A DNA stretch of 8,795 nt from UBA1149 sp963579235 (GTDB taxonomy: Bacteria; Desulfobacterota; Binatia; UBA1149), in NCBI GenBank assembly GCA_963579235.1, contig CAUZFM010000091.1, positions 1 through 8,795 on the forward strand, read 5' to 3'. Below, in pieces: positions 1 to 7,574 of the stretch. A program made the translations under genes and the position numbers. The notes below the pieces were generated by a model, which had not been told where the DNA came from, ran no database searches, and was given only the letters and a program-made list of their open reading frames with translations. Numbering within the stretch: the stretch's first letter is position 1; each line of letters starts with the position of its first letter.

Positions 1-822
1 GGGCAGTACGGCCCACTCAAGGACGTGCGCACCTACGGCATGAGCCTATCGAGCCTCACCGGCCTGGACAGTCTCAACGGCTACGCCGCTGGTCCGCCGG
101 TGCCCATGGAGAACGCCTTCTGCGACCCCATGAACGGCATACTGGGCGCCTACGCCATACTGGCCGCGCTCGCCTGGCGGCGCAGCAGCGGCGAGGGACA
201 ACACGTTGACTACTCGCAGCAGGAAGCCGCCATGCAGTTGGTGGCCCCCGCTTACATGGACTTTGAGCTCAACGGCCGCGTGGCCGGCCCGCTGGGCAAC
301 CGTCACCCGACGGCTGCAGCCGCACCGCACGGGGTGTTTCCCTGCTCCGGCGAAGACCGCTGGGTGGCCATCGCCGTGAGCGACGACCTCGAGTGGCGCG
401 CACTCACCGGGGCCATGGGCGACCCCGGCTGGGCCGTCGAAGAACGATACGAGAGCAGCTCGGGACGCTTGCAAGACATAGACAAGCTGCACGAACAGCT
501 GGGTGCCTGGACGGCCGGCTTCGGCGACCGCGAGCTCGTTGAGCGCCTGCAGGCGGCTGGAGTAGCCGCCACCCCGGTACTCAACGTGGGCGACCTGCTC
601 ACCGACCCACACTGGAAAGCGCGCGACACCTTCATCGAGGTCACCCACCCGCTGGGCTTCAACGAAACCATCTACGGCAGCTACGTAAAGATGAGCGCCA
701 GCCAGGTAGTGGTCAAGCCCGGGCCGGCGATGGGCCAGGACAACCACCGCGTGTTTGTCGACACCCTGGGCATGGACGAGGCCGGGTACTCCCGGCTCGT
801 CAAAGAAAAGGTAATCTACTGA
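1..822 (+). CDS. Class III CoA-transferase (CaiB/BaiF family), 3' part
   Basis: The open frame runs in from the left edge (first codon GGG at 1) and ends at TGA 820-822, so 273 residues are visible; the N-terminal part of a protein usually about 380-420 residues long is missing. The GTG at 25 lies inside the conserved fold and is not a credible start. Family III enzymes move CoA between carboxylic acids through an aspartyl-CoA thioester, or racemise 2-methylacyl-CoAs. The segment CDPMNGILGAYAILAAL, followed by SGEGQHVDYS, matches the family's catalytic-Asp region (GDSNTGMH in formyl-CoA transferase), which makes the Asp at codon 124-126 the likely nucleophile. The later DPHWKARDTF segment is also typical. 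The gene lies 29 bp upstream of an acyl-CoA synthetase and is probably co-transcribed with it, which suggests a role in acyl-CoA catabolism. Substrate, and transferase versus racemase activity, cannot be told from this. Confidence 0.9.
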   Translation, partial: GQYGPLKDVRTYGMSLSSLTGLDSLNGYAAGPPVPMENAFCDPMNGILGAYAILAALAWRRSSGEGQHVDYSQQEAAMQLVAPAYMDFELNGRVAGPLGNRHPTAAAAPHGVFPCSGEDRWVAIAVSDDLEWRALTGAMGDPGWAVEERYESSSGRLQDIDKLHEQLGAWTAGFGDRELVERLQAAGVAATPVLNVGDLLTDPHWKARDTFIEVTHPLGFNETIYGSYVKMSASQVVVKPGPAMGQDNHRVFVDTLGMDEAGYSRLVKEKVIY

Positions 823-824
823 TC

Positions 825-837
825 GGCGCCGGGCGCC
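825..837. repeat. Intercistronic GCGC hairpin with CCGGGCGC octamer
   Basis: GGCGC (825-829), loop CGG, GCGCC (833-837) can form a 5-bp stem starting two bases after the stop codon of the CoA-transferase. It contains CCGGGCGC at 829-836 and has no T-tract. The 11-mer GCGCCGGGCGC (826-836) recurs exactly at 5759-5769. It may be an mRNA stability or processing hairpin; the function is inferred only. Confidence 0.4.
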
Positions 838-851
838 GGGGAACACGAACC

Positions 852-2486
852 ATGCAATTCAACCTGGCCGATCTTTTTGAGAACACAGTCGACCACTTCG
901 GCGACAGCGACTACCTGCAGGTAGACGGCCGCAGTTGCAGCTACGCCGAGATGGAGAAACGCGCTAACCGCCTGGCGCACTTCCTCATCGCGCAGGGAGT
1001 GAAGCCCGGCGACCACGTGGGCATATACGCCTACAACTCGCTGGAGTGGGTCGAATCACTGTGGGCGGTGTTCAAGGTCCGCGCGGTGTGGATCAACATC
1101 AACTACCGCTACGTCGAAGACGAGCTGGCCTACCTGTTCAAGAACGCCGATCTCGTGGGACTTGTGTTCGCTCGCGAGTTTGCGCCCCGGGTAGCCGCGG
1201 TACTCGACTCGCTGCCCGACCTGCGATTCACGGTCGTTGTCGACGACGGATCCGACGCCAACACCGCGCTGCTGTCGCCTCCCCCGGTGGACTACGAAGC
1301 GGCCATCCTCAGCGGTTCGCCCGAACGCGACTTCGGCCCGAGGTCGGCCGACGATCACTATATTCTTTACACCGGCGGCACCACGGGAATGCCCAAGGGC
1401 GTGGTGTGGCGACACGAGGACGTGTTCTTCGCACTGGGCGGCGGCAACGACCCGCAGACCGGCGTACGGGCTACCCACCCGGGCGACATGGTCAAGCGCG
1501 CCCAGGCCGACGCCGGCCGCTCGGTGCAACTACCCATCGCGCCGCTAATGCACGGGGCCACGCAATGGTCGGTCATGGGGGGGTCCTTCCTGGGCCGCAA
1601 GGTGGTGCTGATGGCACGCTTCGACCCGGCCGAGGTCTGGAGACTGGTAGCCGAGCAGAAGGTGGACACCATAATGATCACCGGCGACGCCATGGGCCGC
1701 CCGCTGGTCGAAGCGCTCGAGCAGCCCGAGGTCGCCCGCCACGACAGTTCGTCGCTGTTCGTGCTGGTGAGCACGGCCGCGGTGTTTTCGCCCACGGTGA
1801 AGGACGAGTTCTTCGAACGCTTTCCTGACCTCATAATCATAGACAGCATCGGCTCGTCCGAATCGGGCAACAACGGCATGGCCATGATCACCAAGGGCAA
1901 TACCGCCATGAAGGGCGGCGGCCCCACCGTGCAGGCCGGCCGCGACGCGACCGTGCTCAACCCCGAAACGCTCGAGCCGGTGACGGCGGGTTCGGGAGAG
2001 GTCGGCAAGGTGGCGCGCAGTGGCGACATCCCGCTGGAGTATTACAAGGACCCGGCCAAGTCGGCCGAGACCTTCATCACCGGCGCCGACGGCCAGCGTT
2101 ACTCAATGCCCGGCGACTGGGCCATGCTCGAAGAAGACGGGACCATCACGCTGCTCGGTAGAGGTTCGGTGTCGATCAACTCGGGTGGCGAAAAAATCTA
2201 CCCCGAGGAAGTCGAGGCGGCGATCAAGTCGCACCCCGACGCTTTTGACTGCGTGGTGGTGGGCGTACCCGATGAACGCTGGGGCAACCGCGTGGCCGCG
2301 GTCGTGCAAGCCCGCGAAAATCGTGAGCCCACCCTCGAGTCGCTGCAGAAGCACTGTCGCACCCGCATCGCCGGCTACAAGCTGCCGCGCGAACTGCACC
2401 TGGTGGACACCGTGGAGCGGGCGCCCAGCGGCAAGCCCGACTACCGCTGGGCTTTGCGCGTAGCCACCGGCGAAACAGGGGACTGA
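852..2486 (+). CDS. FadD19-like acyl-CoA synthetase (AMP-binding)
   Basis: This 544-residue enzyme of the ANL superfamily would activate a carboxylic acid with ATP to an acyl-adenylate and then to acyl-CoA in the cytosol. Visible motifs are the P-loop TGGTTGMPKG (residues 174-183), the GDW ribose-binding Asp (D422), GRGSVSINSGGEKIYPEEVE in the hinge and C-domain (436 onward) and the catalytic Lys in SGKPDYRW (K528). Length and many segments (RANRLAHFL, NYRYVEDELAYLF, GSPERDFGPRSAD, HGATQ, DSIGSSE, AGYKLPR) resemble mycobacterial FadD19 (about 548 aa), which activates the C26 side-chain acid of cholesterol degradation. The identification is from memory of that family, so the substrate (sterol side chain, other branched acid or fatty acid) is inferred. 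ATG 852 gives the expected N-terminus and has a weak GGGGAA ribosome site at 838-843. Its neighbours are a CoA-transferase 29 bp upstream and yjbQ 47 bp downstream, consistent with one operon. Confidence 0.93.
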   Translation: MQFNLADLFENTVDHFGDSDYLQVDGRSCSYAEMEKRANRLAHFLIAQGVKPGDHVGIYAYNSLEWVESLWAVFKVRAVWININYRYVEDELAYLFKNADLVGLVFAREFAPRVAAVLDSLPDLRFTVVVDDGSDANTALLSPPPVDYEAAILSGSPERDFGPRSADDHYILYTGGTTGMPKGVVWRHEDVFFALGGGNDPQTGVRATHPGDMVKRAQADAGRSVQLPIAPLMHGATQWSVMGGSFLGRKVVLMARFDPAEVWRLVAEQKVDTIMITGDAMGRPLVEALEQPEVARHDSSSLFVLVSTAAVFSPTVKDEFFERFPDLIIIDSIGSSESGNNGMAMITKGNTAMKGGGPTVQAGRDATVLNPETLEPVTAGSGEVGKVARSGDIPLEYYKDPAKSAETFITGADGQRYSMPGDWAMLEEDGTITLLGRGSVSINSGGEKIYPEEVEAAIKSHPDAFDCVVVGVPDERWGNRVAAVVQARENREPTLESLQKHCRTRIAGYKLPRELHLVDTVERAPSGKPDYRWALRVATGETGD

Positions 2487-2502
2487 CGCGCGCCACTTGG
2501 AC

Positions 2503-2520
2503 CCGGGCGCCAATCGGCGC
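2503..2520. repeat. Intercistronic GCGCC-AATC-GGCGC hairpin with CCGGGCGC octamer
   Basis: CCGGGCGC (2503-2510) leads into the perfect inverted repeat GCGCC (2507-2511), loop AATC, GGCGC (2516-2520). It lies between the acyl-CoA synthetase stop and the yjbQ start, 13 bases before the ATG. There is no T-run, so an intrinsic terminator is unlikely. It may modulate translation or stability of the downstream message. Confidence 0.4.
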
Positions 2521-2533
2521 AAACTGGCAGCTC

Positions 2534-2944
2534 ATGCCCGCGGTAGTACTCAACATTTCGACAAACGCCGAGAAAGAATGCCTGGACCTGACCGGTGCGG
2601 TGCGGCAGGCAGTGCGCGACAGCGAGGTAACGAACGGGCTGTGTCACGTGATGGTGCTGGGCGCCACCGCGGCCGTCATCGTCAACGAAAACGACGACCC
2701 CAACATCGGAGTCGACCTGTTGCGCGCACTCGACACGGCCGTGCCCGAGCACGACAACTGGCTGCACGACCGCATAGACAACAACGCCCAGTCGCACATC
2801 CTCGCCTCTATGCTGGGCCCATCCGAAACCGTGCCGGTCGTAGACGGCGAGCTGCTGCTTGGCACCTGGCAGGCCCTGATGCTGGTAGAATTGGACGGCC
2901 CGAGGCAACTGCGCCGCGTGTCGGTGCAGCTGATCGCTGGATAG
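2534..2944 (+). CDS. yjbQ: YjbQ/UPF0047 family protein, variant active site
   Basis: This 136-residue protein has the length and order of the YjbQ/UPF0047 (TIGR00149) fold: an N-terminal strand LNIST, then VNEN-DDPN (V50-N57), H88 in the segment SHILASMLGPSETVPV, and LLLGTWQALML (109-113 covers LGTWQ) before the last strand. Family members are small single-domain proteins; some can substitute weakly for thiamine-phosphate synthase (ThiE), but the true role is unclear. In typical members the strand before NEN reads HTTAA or HTSAS; here it reads GATAA (G43-A47), so the usual histidine is glycine, while the upstream H38 and the later H78 and H88 remain. ATG 2534 gives the normal family start, although the preceding ribosome site (GGCAG) is poor. 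The gene follows the acyl-CoA synthetase by 47 bp and is likely co-transcribed with it. A changed or lost catalytic activity is possible. Confidence 0.85.
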   Translation: MPAVVLNISTNAEKECLDLTGAVRQAVRDSEVTNGLCHVMVLGATAAVIVNENDDPNIGVDLLRALDTAVPEHDNWLHDRIDNNAQSHILASMLGPSETVPVVDGELLLGTWQALMLVELDGPRQLRRVSVQLIAG

Positions 2945-2977
2945 TGAGCGCCAGTTCCCTGCCAGCGCCGGTGGTTA

Positions 2978-3007
2978 TTACCAACAGCCCTGCCTCGGCG
3001 GTACAAT
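2978..3007 (+). promoter_or_regulatory. Candidate promoter for the STAND ATPase gene
   Basis: TTACCA (2978-2983) and TACAAT (3002-3007) are separated by 18 bp and match sigma-70-type -35 and -10 boxes at 4/6 and 5/6 positions. The predicted start near 3014 leaves a short leader with a GAAGAG ribosome site at 3013-3018, nine bases before ATG 3028. This stretch of the 83-bp gap is AT-richer than its surroundings. Seen by eye only. Confidence 0.35.
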
Positions 3008-3027
3008 CGGGCGAAGAGCTCTGACCG

Positions 3028-5754
3028 ATGGCCTACAACAGCATACAATCTCCAGCCGCTTCGGTGGGAAACGGCACGGTCTTCGTGGGCCGCGGCAGGG
3101 AGCTGGCGCAACTCAATGAAACCCTGGCCAATAACAACGGCGTCGGCGTGGGCTACCTGGTCGGCCCCGCGGGTATGGGCAAGACCTCGCTCGCGGCGCG
3201 CTTTGCCAACGGCGCCAACGACCGCGGCATAAAGGTCTGGCGCGCCTGCTGCTGGGAAAGTCAGAACGGGCCGCCTTTTCTCGTATGGAATCGCCTGCTT
3301 TCTTCGCTTCCGCCCGGGCTCGAGGAGCTGGGCGCGAAGCACCGCGGGCCCGACTCGCCGATCGAACTCATCGCCCCTGGCTGGATAGGCGGATCGGCCA
3401 AGCCCTCCCGCGCTACCCCCGCCACCACGGCGGAAGCCCGCCAGGCGCTGTTCGATGCCGTGACCGACCTGCTCACCGACCTGCTGCAACACTCCCCCCT
3501 GCTCGTGGTCATTGACGATGCCCACGGAGCCGACCCCGCATCGGGCTACCTGCTGCGGCACCTGCTGCGTGCACAGATCCCCGGCCAACTGCTGGTACTG
3601 CTGGTGGGCCGAGCGCGCACCGCGGACAGCCCATGGCGAGTCGTGCTTCCCAACCCGCTGGTGGATCTCCAATTGGGGGGCCTGGGCAAACAGGAAATTG
3701 GCTTTCTGATCTCATCGCTGACCGGGCGGCACGCCGAGCCGGCCGAGGTGGAACTGCTCGACCGCTACACCGGCGGCAATCCCCTTTATATTACCGAACT
3801 GCTCAAGCCCGGATCAGGGCAGGCGCAGAGGGTTGATCGCTTAACCTCCCTGGACCTCAAGACCCCGGTGAGCCTGCGGCGCATACTCGTGTCGCGCATG
3901 GGAGGGAGCAGCGAACTGGATCGCGAGATACTCAGGACAGCCGCTGTAATTGGCCCGGGGTTTAACCGCGAAATACTGGTCTCGGCCTGCAAGGCCTCGG
4001 GGCTGCTGAAGGGCAGCGATGCCCCCGTAGTGGTGGCCGAGGCTCTCGCCAAGGCCACCGAGGCCGACCTTGTCGTGCCCGACGAAGCGGAGTCGCCGGG
4101 CTGGAGTTTTTCCCACGCGATAATGCGCGACGCCTTCTACGACGACATAGACAAGGAGCTCCGCCGCAAGTTACACCTGGCGGTGGCGACCACTCTTTAC
4201 GAGCGCACCACCGCCGGCGAGCCGGTCAGCGCAGCCGAGATCGCCAGCCAGTTCAAGGAGAGCGGTAGCCTGGCCGACCGAAACAAGCTCCTGTGGAGCC
4301 TGGAGCAGGCGGCACGCGAAGCCGTGGCGTCGACTGCCTACGAAAACGCGATATCCTTTCTGCAGTCCGCCATCGACGCCGACGATAGGGGCAACCTTTT
4401 ATTCGTACTGGCCCAGGCCGAATGCTATCGCCTCATGGGCGAATCGGAAAAGGCCGACGCGCTTTTTCTCGAGACGGTGGCCGCCGCACGCGAGAACGGC
4501 GACACCCTCTCGCTCGCCCGCGCGTCCCTGGGCTACGGCTACACCGCCTCCTGGCAAGCCCCTTCGGGTGGCAACCCGCTGGCCCTGGCCCTGCTGCGCG
4601 AAGCGCTCGAAGCACTGGACCAACGCTCGTCAAAGATCAGGGTTACGGTGATATCGCGATTGGCCCTGATGCTGGGTGCCGCCGGCGACCCTGATGGCAG
4701 GAAGCTGAGCGAAACCGCTGTGGCCGAAGCCGAGGCACTGGGAAACACAGAGGTGCTCGTGCAGGCACTGGCTTCGAGGCTGTGGGTGTTGTGGGGCCCG
4801 GCCAACTCCTCCGCGCGACTGGACACCGCCGAACGGCTCATCCTTCTCGCGACGCGGAGCGAAGACTGGATGATGGAAGTAGTTGGCCGTACGGCCCGCG
4901 GCGGCGTTTTGGTGGAAATGGGCGACCGCGAGAAAGCCGAAACCGAGATGGAAACTATCGAGGAGCTGGCACGAAGGACCACCCAGCCCTGGGCACGCTG
5001 GCGTGCCGACAGTGCCCGGGCCCTGCGCGCGGGGCTCGACGGTGACCTCGAGCAGGCCCTGCGTTGGGCCGAGTCCGAGCTGGAGTACGGCCTGAAGGTG
5101 GATGCCTCGACGTCCACGCTCAAGTACCAGGTGCACGTGTTCAGCACCTGGCGCTGCCAGGGACGACAGGCCGAGCTCGAACAACCGCTGCGCGATATCC
5201 TCGCAACCAGGCCCAAGCTGGCCCCCGCCAAATCCAGCCTCGCGCTTTTGCTCGTTGAACTCGACCGCGCCGCGGAGGCCGAGCCCTACTACCGCGAGCT
5301 GATGGACAGTATAAACGAGCTGCCCGTGGACATGGTGTGGCTGGCTTCCATCGCAGCAATGGCCGACCTCGCTTCGGCGCTCGAAGACAGCGACGGAGCC
5401 CGCAGAATCGCCGCCATCCTGGAGCCCTGGGCCGAAAGCCACGTCTGCACGGGGGTGGGCGTAGACTACTCCGGGCCGGTGACGCTCAGGCTGGGACGGC
5501 TGGCAACGACGACCGGTGACTTCGAAGCGGCCGAGGACTACCTGCGACGCGCCCTGGACTCAGCCTTGAGCATGAGCGCCCCGCTCATAGAATCCCACGC
5601 TGCCGTGGCCCTGGCCGAGTTGAAAATTAAACAAGGGCGCGTGCGCGAGCCGACCGAACTGCTGGAGCTGGCCGCAGAGCGCTTTCGTGTCAGCGGTGCT
5701 GTGTACTACGAACAGCGTGCCCGCAGGATCCTCGATACCCTCCAAGCGGGATAG
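3028..5754 (+). CDS. STAND/AAA_16 ATPase with TPR-like repeats, LAL/MalT-like but lacking HTH
   Basis: This 908-residue protein is probably a cytosolic signalling ATPase. The N-terminus enters directly into the AAA_16 domain: FVGRGRELAQL (19-29), Walker A GPAGMGKT (46-53), Walker B LLVVIDDAH (158-166), then GGNPLY (249-254) and FSHAIMRDAFYDDI (361-374), all typical of the ATPase core of LuxR-type LAL/MalT regulators and cyclase-linked 'predicted ATPases' (COG3899). From about residue 400 to the end it is Ala/Leu/Glu-rich helices resembling tetratricopeptide repeats (for example AYENAISFLQSAIDADD and DFEAAEDYLRRALDSALS). Such proteins sense ligands through the helical arm and switch by nucleotide exchange. 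There is no N-terminal cyclase or kinase domain, and the frame stops straight after YYEQRARRILDTLQAG, where LAL regulators continue into an HTH. The 86 bp downstream show no HTH remnant in this frame. Start ATG 3028 has a modest GAAGAG site. The output partner is unknown. Confidence 0.85.
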   Translation: MAYNSIQSPAASVGNGTVFVGRGRELAQLNETLANNNGVGVGYLVGPAGMGKTSLAARFANGANDRGIKVWRACCWESQNGPPFLVWNRLLSSLPPGLEELGAKHRGPDSPIELIAPGWIGGSAKPSRATPATTAEARQALFDAVTDLLTDLLQHSPLLVVIDDAHGADPASGYLLRHLLRAQIPGQLLVLLVGRARTADSPWRVVLPNPLVDLQLGGLGKQEIGFLISSLTGRHAEPAEVELLDRYTGGNPLYITELLKPGSGQAQRVDRLTSLDLKTPVSLRRILVSRMGGSSELDREILRTAAVIGPGFNREILVSACKASGLLKGSDAPVVVAEALAKATEADLVVPDEAESPGWSFSHAIMRDAFYDDIDKELRRKLHLAVATTLYERTTAGEPVSAAEIASQFKESGSLADRNKLLWSLEQAAREAVASTAYENAISFLQSAIDADDRGNLLFVLAQAECYRLMGESEKADALFLETVAAARENGDTLSLARASLGYGYTASWQAPSGGNPLALALLREALEALDQRSSKIRVTVISRLALMLGAAGDPDGRKLSETAVAEAEALGNTEVLVQALASRLWVLWGPANSSARLDTAERLILLATRSEDWMMEVVGRTARGGVLVEMGDREKAETEMETIEELARRTTQPWARWRADSARALRAGLDGDLEQALRWAESELEYGLKVDASTSTLKYQVHVFSTWRCQGRQAELEQPLRDILATRPKLAPAKSSLALLLVELDRAAEAEPYYRELMDSINELPVDMVWLASIAAMADLASALEDSDGARRIAAILEPWAESHVCTGVGVDYSGPVTLRLGRLATTTGDFEAAEDYLRRALDSALSMSAPLIESHAAVALAELKIKQGRVREPTELLELAAERFRVSGAVYYEQRARRILDTLQAG

Positions 5755-5758
5755 GCGA

Positions 5759-5769
5759 GCGCCGGGCGC
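5759..5769. repeat. Intergenic GCGC hairpin, second exact copy of GCGCCGGGCGC
   Basis: GCGC (5759-5762), loop CGG, GCGC (5766-5769) lies four bases after the stop of the ATPase gene. The 11-mer is identical to 826-836 and includes CCGGGCGC (5762-5769). A T6 run at 5802-5807 is too far away to make this a standard intrinsic terminator. Confidence 0.4.
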
Positions 5770-5805
5770 AAAGGCAGCGAGGCTCCAAACCTCTTCCTTA
5801 CTTTT

Positions 5806-5834
5806 TTGCTAATAGGAACGTATCCCCCTTTAAT
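5806..5834 (+). promoter_or_regulatory. Candidate leaderless promoter of glnS
   Basis: TTGCTA (5806-5811) and TTTAAT (5829-5834) are spaced by exactly 17 bp in the AT-rich end of the gap. The -10-like box ends six bases before ATG 5841, so transcription would start at or next to the start codon. No Shine-Dalgarno sequence precedes this ATG (CTTTAATGGGCCG), which agrees with a leaderless mRNA. The second base of the -10 box is T rather than the preferred A, so the evidence is moderate. Confidence 0.35.
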
Positions 5835-5840
5835 GGGCCG

Positions 5841-7541
5841 ATGGGTAGCAGCGAAGACAAGGCCGATAAGCCGCGCGACTTTGTCCGCAAGCTCATAGAC
5901 AAGGATCTCGCCGAAGGCAGGCACGACGAAATCGTCACGCGTTTTCCGCCCGAACCAAACGGCTATCTCCACATCGGCCACGCGAAATCCATCTGCCTCA
6001 ATTTCGGCGTGGCCGGCGAGTTCAGTGGCCGTTGCCATCTCAGATTCGACGACACCAACCCGAGCGCCGAGGACACGGAGTACGTTGATTCCATCAAGGC
6101 CGACATCGCCTGGCTGGGCTTCGACTGGGGCCAACACCTGTATTTTGCCTCGGACTACTACCAGCGCCTGTACGACTGCGCCGAGGAGCTCGTGCGCCGA
6201 GGCCGAGCCTACGTGTGCGAGCTGTCGGCCGAACAGGTAAGAGAGCAGCGCGGCACGCTCACCCGTCCGGGCAGTGACAGTCCCTGGCGCGAGCGCTCGG
6301 CCGAAGAAAGCCTCGATCTTTTCCGACGTATGCGCGCAGGCGAATTCGAAGCGGGTAGCCACACTCTCCGAGCACGCATCGACATGGCCAGCCCGCGCAT
6401 CGTCATGCGCGACCCGGTGCTCTACCGCATACAGCGCGCCACTCACCACCGCACCGGCGACGACTGGTGCGTGTACCCCATGTACGACCTGGCCCACTGC
6501 CTGAGTGACTCCTTTGAAGGCATCACCCACTCTCTGTGCACGCTCGAATTTGCCGACAACAAGGCGCTGTACGACTGGGTACTCGACGCTCTTGACAGCG
6601 AGTGTCACCCGCAACAGATCGAGTTTGCGCGCCTCAACCTGACCCACACCGTGATGAGCAAGCGCGTACTGCGCGGCCTGGTAGAAGAGGGCAAGGTGTC
6701 GGGCTGGGACGACCCTCGTATGCCCACGCTTTCGGGCATGCGCAGGCGCGGCTACCCGCCGGCGGCCATACGTAACTTCTGCCTCGGCGTTGGAGTGACC
6801 CGCAGCGACAACACGGTGCAGTACGAGCAACTCGAGCACGAGCTGCGGCAGGAGCTCAACAGCAGCGCTACTCGACTGATGGGCGTGCTCGACCCATTGA
6901 AGCTCACTATCACCAACTGGCCCGAGGGTAAGGTCGAGCAACTCACGGCCATCAACAACCCCGAGGACGAGTCGGCGGGCACGCGTGAGGTGCCCTTCAG
7001 CGGCAGCCTCTACGTCGAACGCGAGGACTTCATGGAAGACCCGCCGCGCAAGTTTTTTCGCCTATCGCCCGGCCGCGAAGTACGCCTTCGCTACGCCTAC
7101 TTTGTTACTTGCAACGAGGTCGTCAAGAACGACGAGGGCGAGGTCATCGAGTTGCTGTGCAGCTACGACCCGGCTACCAGGGGCGGCGATTCGTCCGATG
7201 GCCGCAAGGTGAAGGCCACCCTGCACTGGGTGTCAGCCGAGCAGTCGGTGTCGGCCCGGGTGCGCCTGTACGACCGGCTGTTCACGGCCGAAAACCCGCT
7301 GGCTGAAGTCGCTGACAGCGGCAAAGACGGCAACAACATTGGCGACGCCATCAACCCCGACTCGCTGCTGGAACTCAGCCAAAGCCGACTGGAACCATCG
7401 GCCGCCGACCTCAAAGCCGGCGTGACCTGCCAGTTCGAGCGCAAGGGCTACTTCTGCCTCGACCCCGACTCCACGGCAGACCTGCCGGTGTTCAACCGCA
7501 CGGTCACGCTGCGCGACGCCTGGGCCCGCCTGCGCAAGTAG
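5841..7541 (+). CDS. glnS: Glutaminyl-tRNA synthetase
   Basis: This cytosolic class Ib aminoacyl-tRNA synthetase attaches glutamine to tRNA-Gln using ATP. Its 566 residues compare well with the 554 of E. coli GlnRS. The N-terminal Rossmann fold carries FPPEPNGYLHIGHAKS with HIGH at residues 44-47, and LRFDDTNP follows. VMSKR at 271-275 is the GlnRS form of the KMSKS loop. WDDPRMPTLSGMRRRGYPP, EREDF and the C-terminal two-barrel anticodon-binding region (LRYAYFVTCNEVVKNDEGEV, then LHWVS and YDRLFTAENP) are all in the normal order, so the enzyme looks complete. ATG 5841 fits the family N-terminus (DFVRKLIDKDLAEG soon after); an ATG at 5833 is out of frame. The gene probably has its own promoter 87 bp behind the ATPase gene. 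Its presence implies direct Gln-tRNA formation rather than sole use of the GatCAB transamidation route. Confidence 0.98.
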   Translation: MGSSEDKADKPRDFVRKLIDKDLAEGRHDEIVTRFPPEPNGYLHIGHAKSICLNFGVAGEFSGRCHLRFDDTNPSAEDTEYVDSIKADIAWLGFDWGQHLYFASDYYQRLYDCAEELVRRGRAYVCELSAEQVREQRGTLTRPGSDSPWRERSAEESLDLFRRMRAGEFEAGSHTLRARIDMASPRIVMRDPVLYRIQRATHHRTGDDWCVYPMYDLAHCLSDSFEGITHSLCTLEFADNKALYDWVLDALDSECHPQQIEFARLNLTHTVMSKRVLRGLVEEGKVSGWDDPRMPTLSGMRRRGYPPAAIRNFCLGVGVTRSDNTVQYEQLEHELRQELNSSATRLMGVLDPLKLTITNWPEGKVEQLTAINNPEDESAGTREVPFSGSLYVEREDFMEDPPRKFFRLSPGREVRLRYAYFVTCNEVVKNDEGEVIELLCSYDPATRGGDSSDGRKVKATLHWVSAEQSVSARVRLYDRLFTAENPLAEVADSGKDGNNIGDAINPDSLLELSQSRLEPSAADLKAGVTCQFERKGYFCLDPDSTADLPVFNRTVTLRDAWARLRK

Positions 7542-7574
7542 GAAGGCGCGCTCGGACAGTACGGGTGGGCAGCA

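Noticed and set aside
46..846. 266-codon minus-strand frame opposite the CoA-transferase gene
   Set aside because: It is a shadow of the coding strand; the plus frame carries the catalytic Asp region and family motifs.
2497..3024. 175-codon plus-strand frame overlapping yjbQ
   Set aside because: The product is Arg-rich and featureless, whereas the overlapping frame has clear YjbQ motifs.
2644..3672. 342-codon minus-strand open frame across yjbQ and the ATPase N-terminus
   Set aside because: It overlaps two recognisable plus-strand genes and a likely promoter, and its product shows no family features.
4630..5442. 270-codon minus-strand frame inside the ATPase gene
   Set aside because: It is opposite the TPR-like region, has biased composition, and no start site or motif supports it.
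5779..5807. Possible intrinsic terminator: GAGG/CCTC stem followed by a T6 run (5802-5807)
   Set aside because: The stem has only four pairs with a seven-base loop and the T-run starts eight bases after it. The T-run fits better as the edge of the candidate glnS promoter.
5833..5898. Alternative start ATG 5833 giving a 21-codon overlapping frame
   Set aside because: It is out of frame with glnS, has no ribosome site and ends after 21 codons; no conserved peptide is apparent.
5706..6941. 411-codon open frame on the minus strand covering most of glnS
   Set aside because: It lies antisense to an unmistakable glnS gene, its protein has low-complexity Val/Ala/His-rich composition and no known motif, and such frames are expected opposite GC-rich genes.
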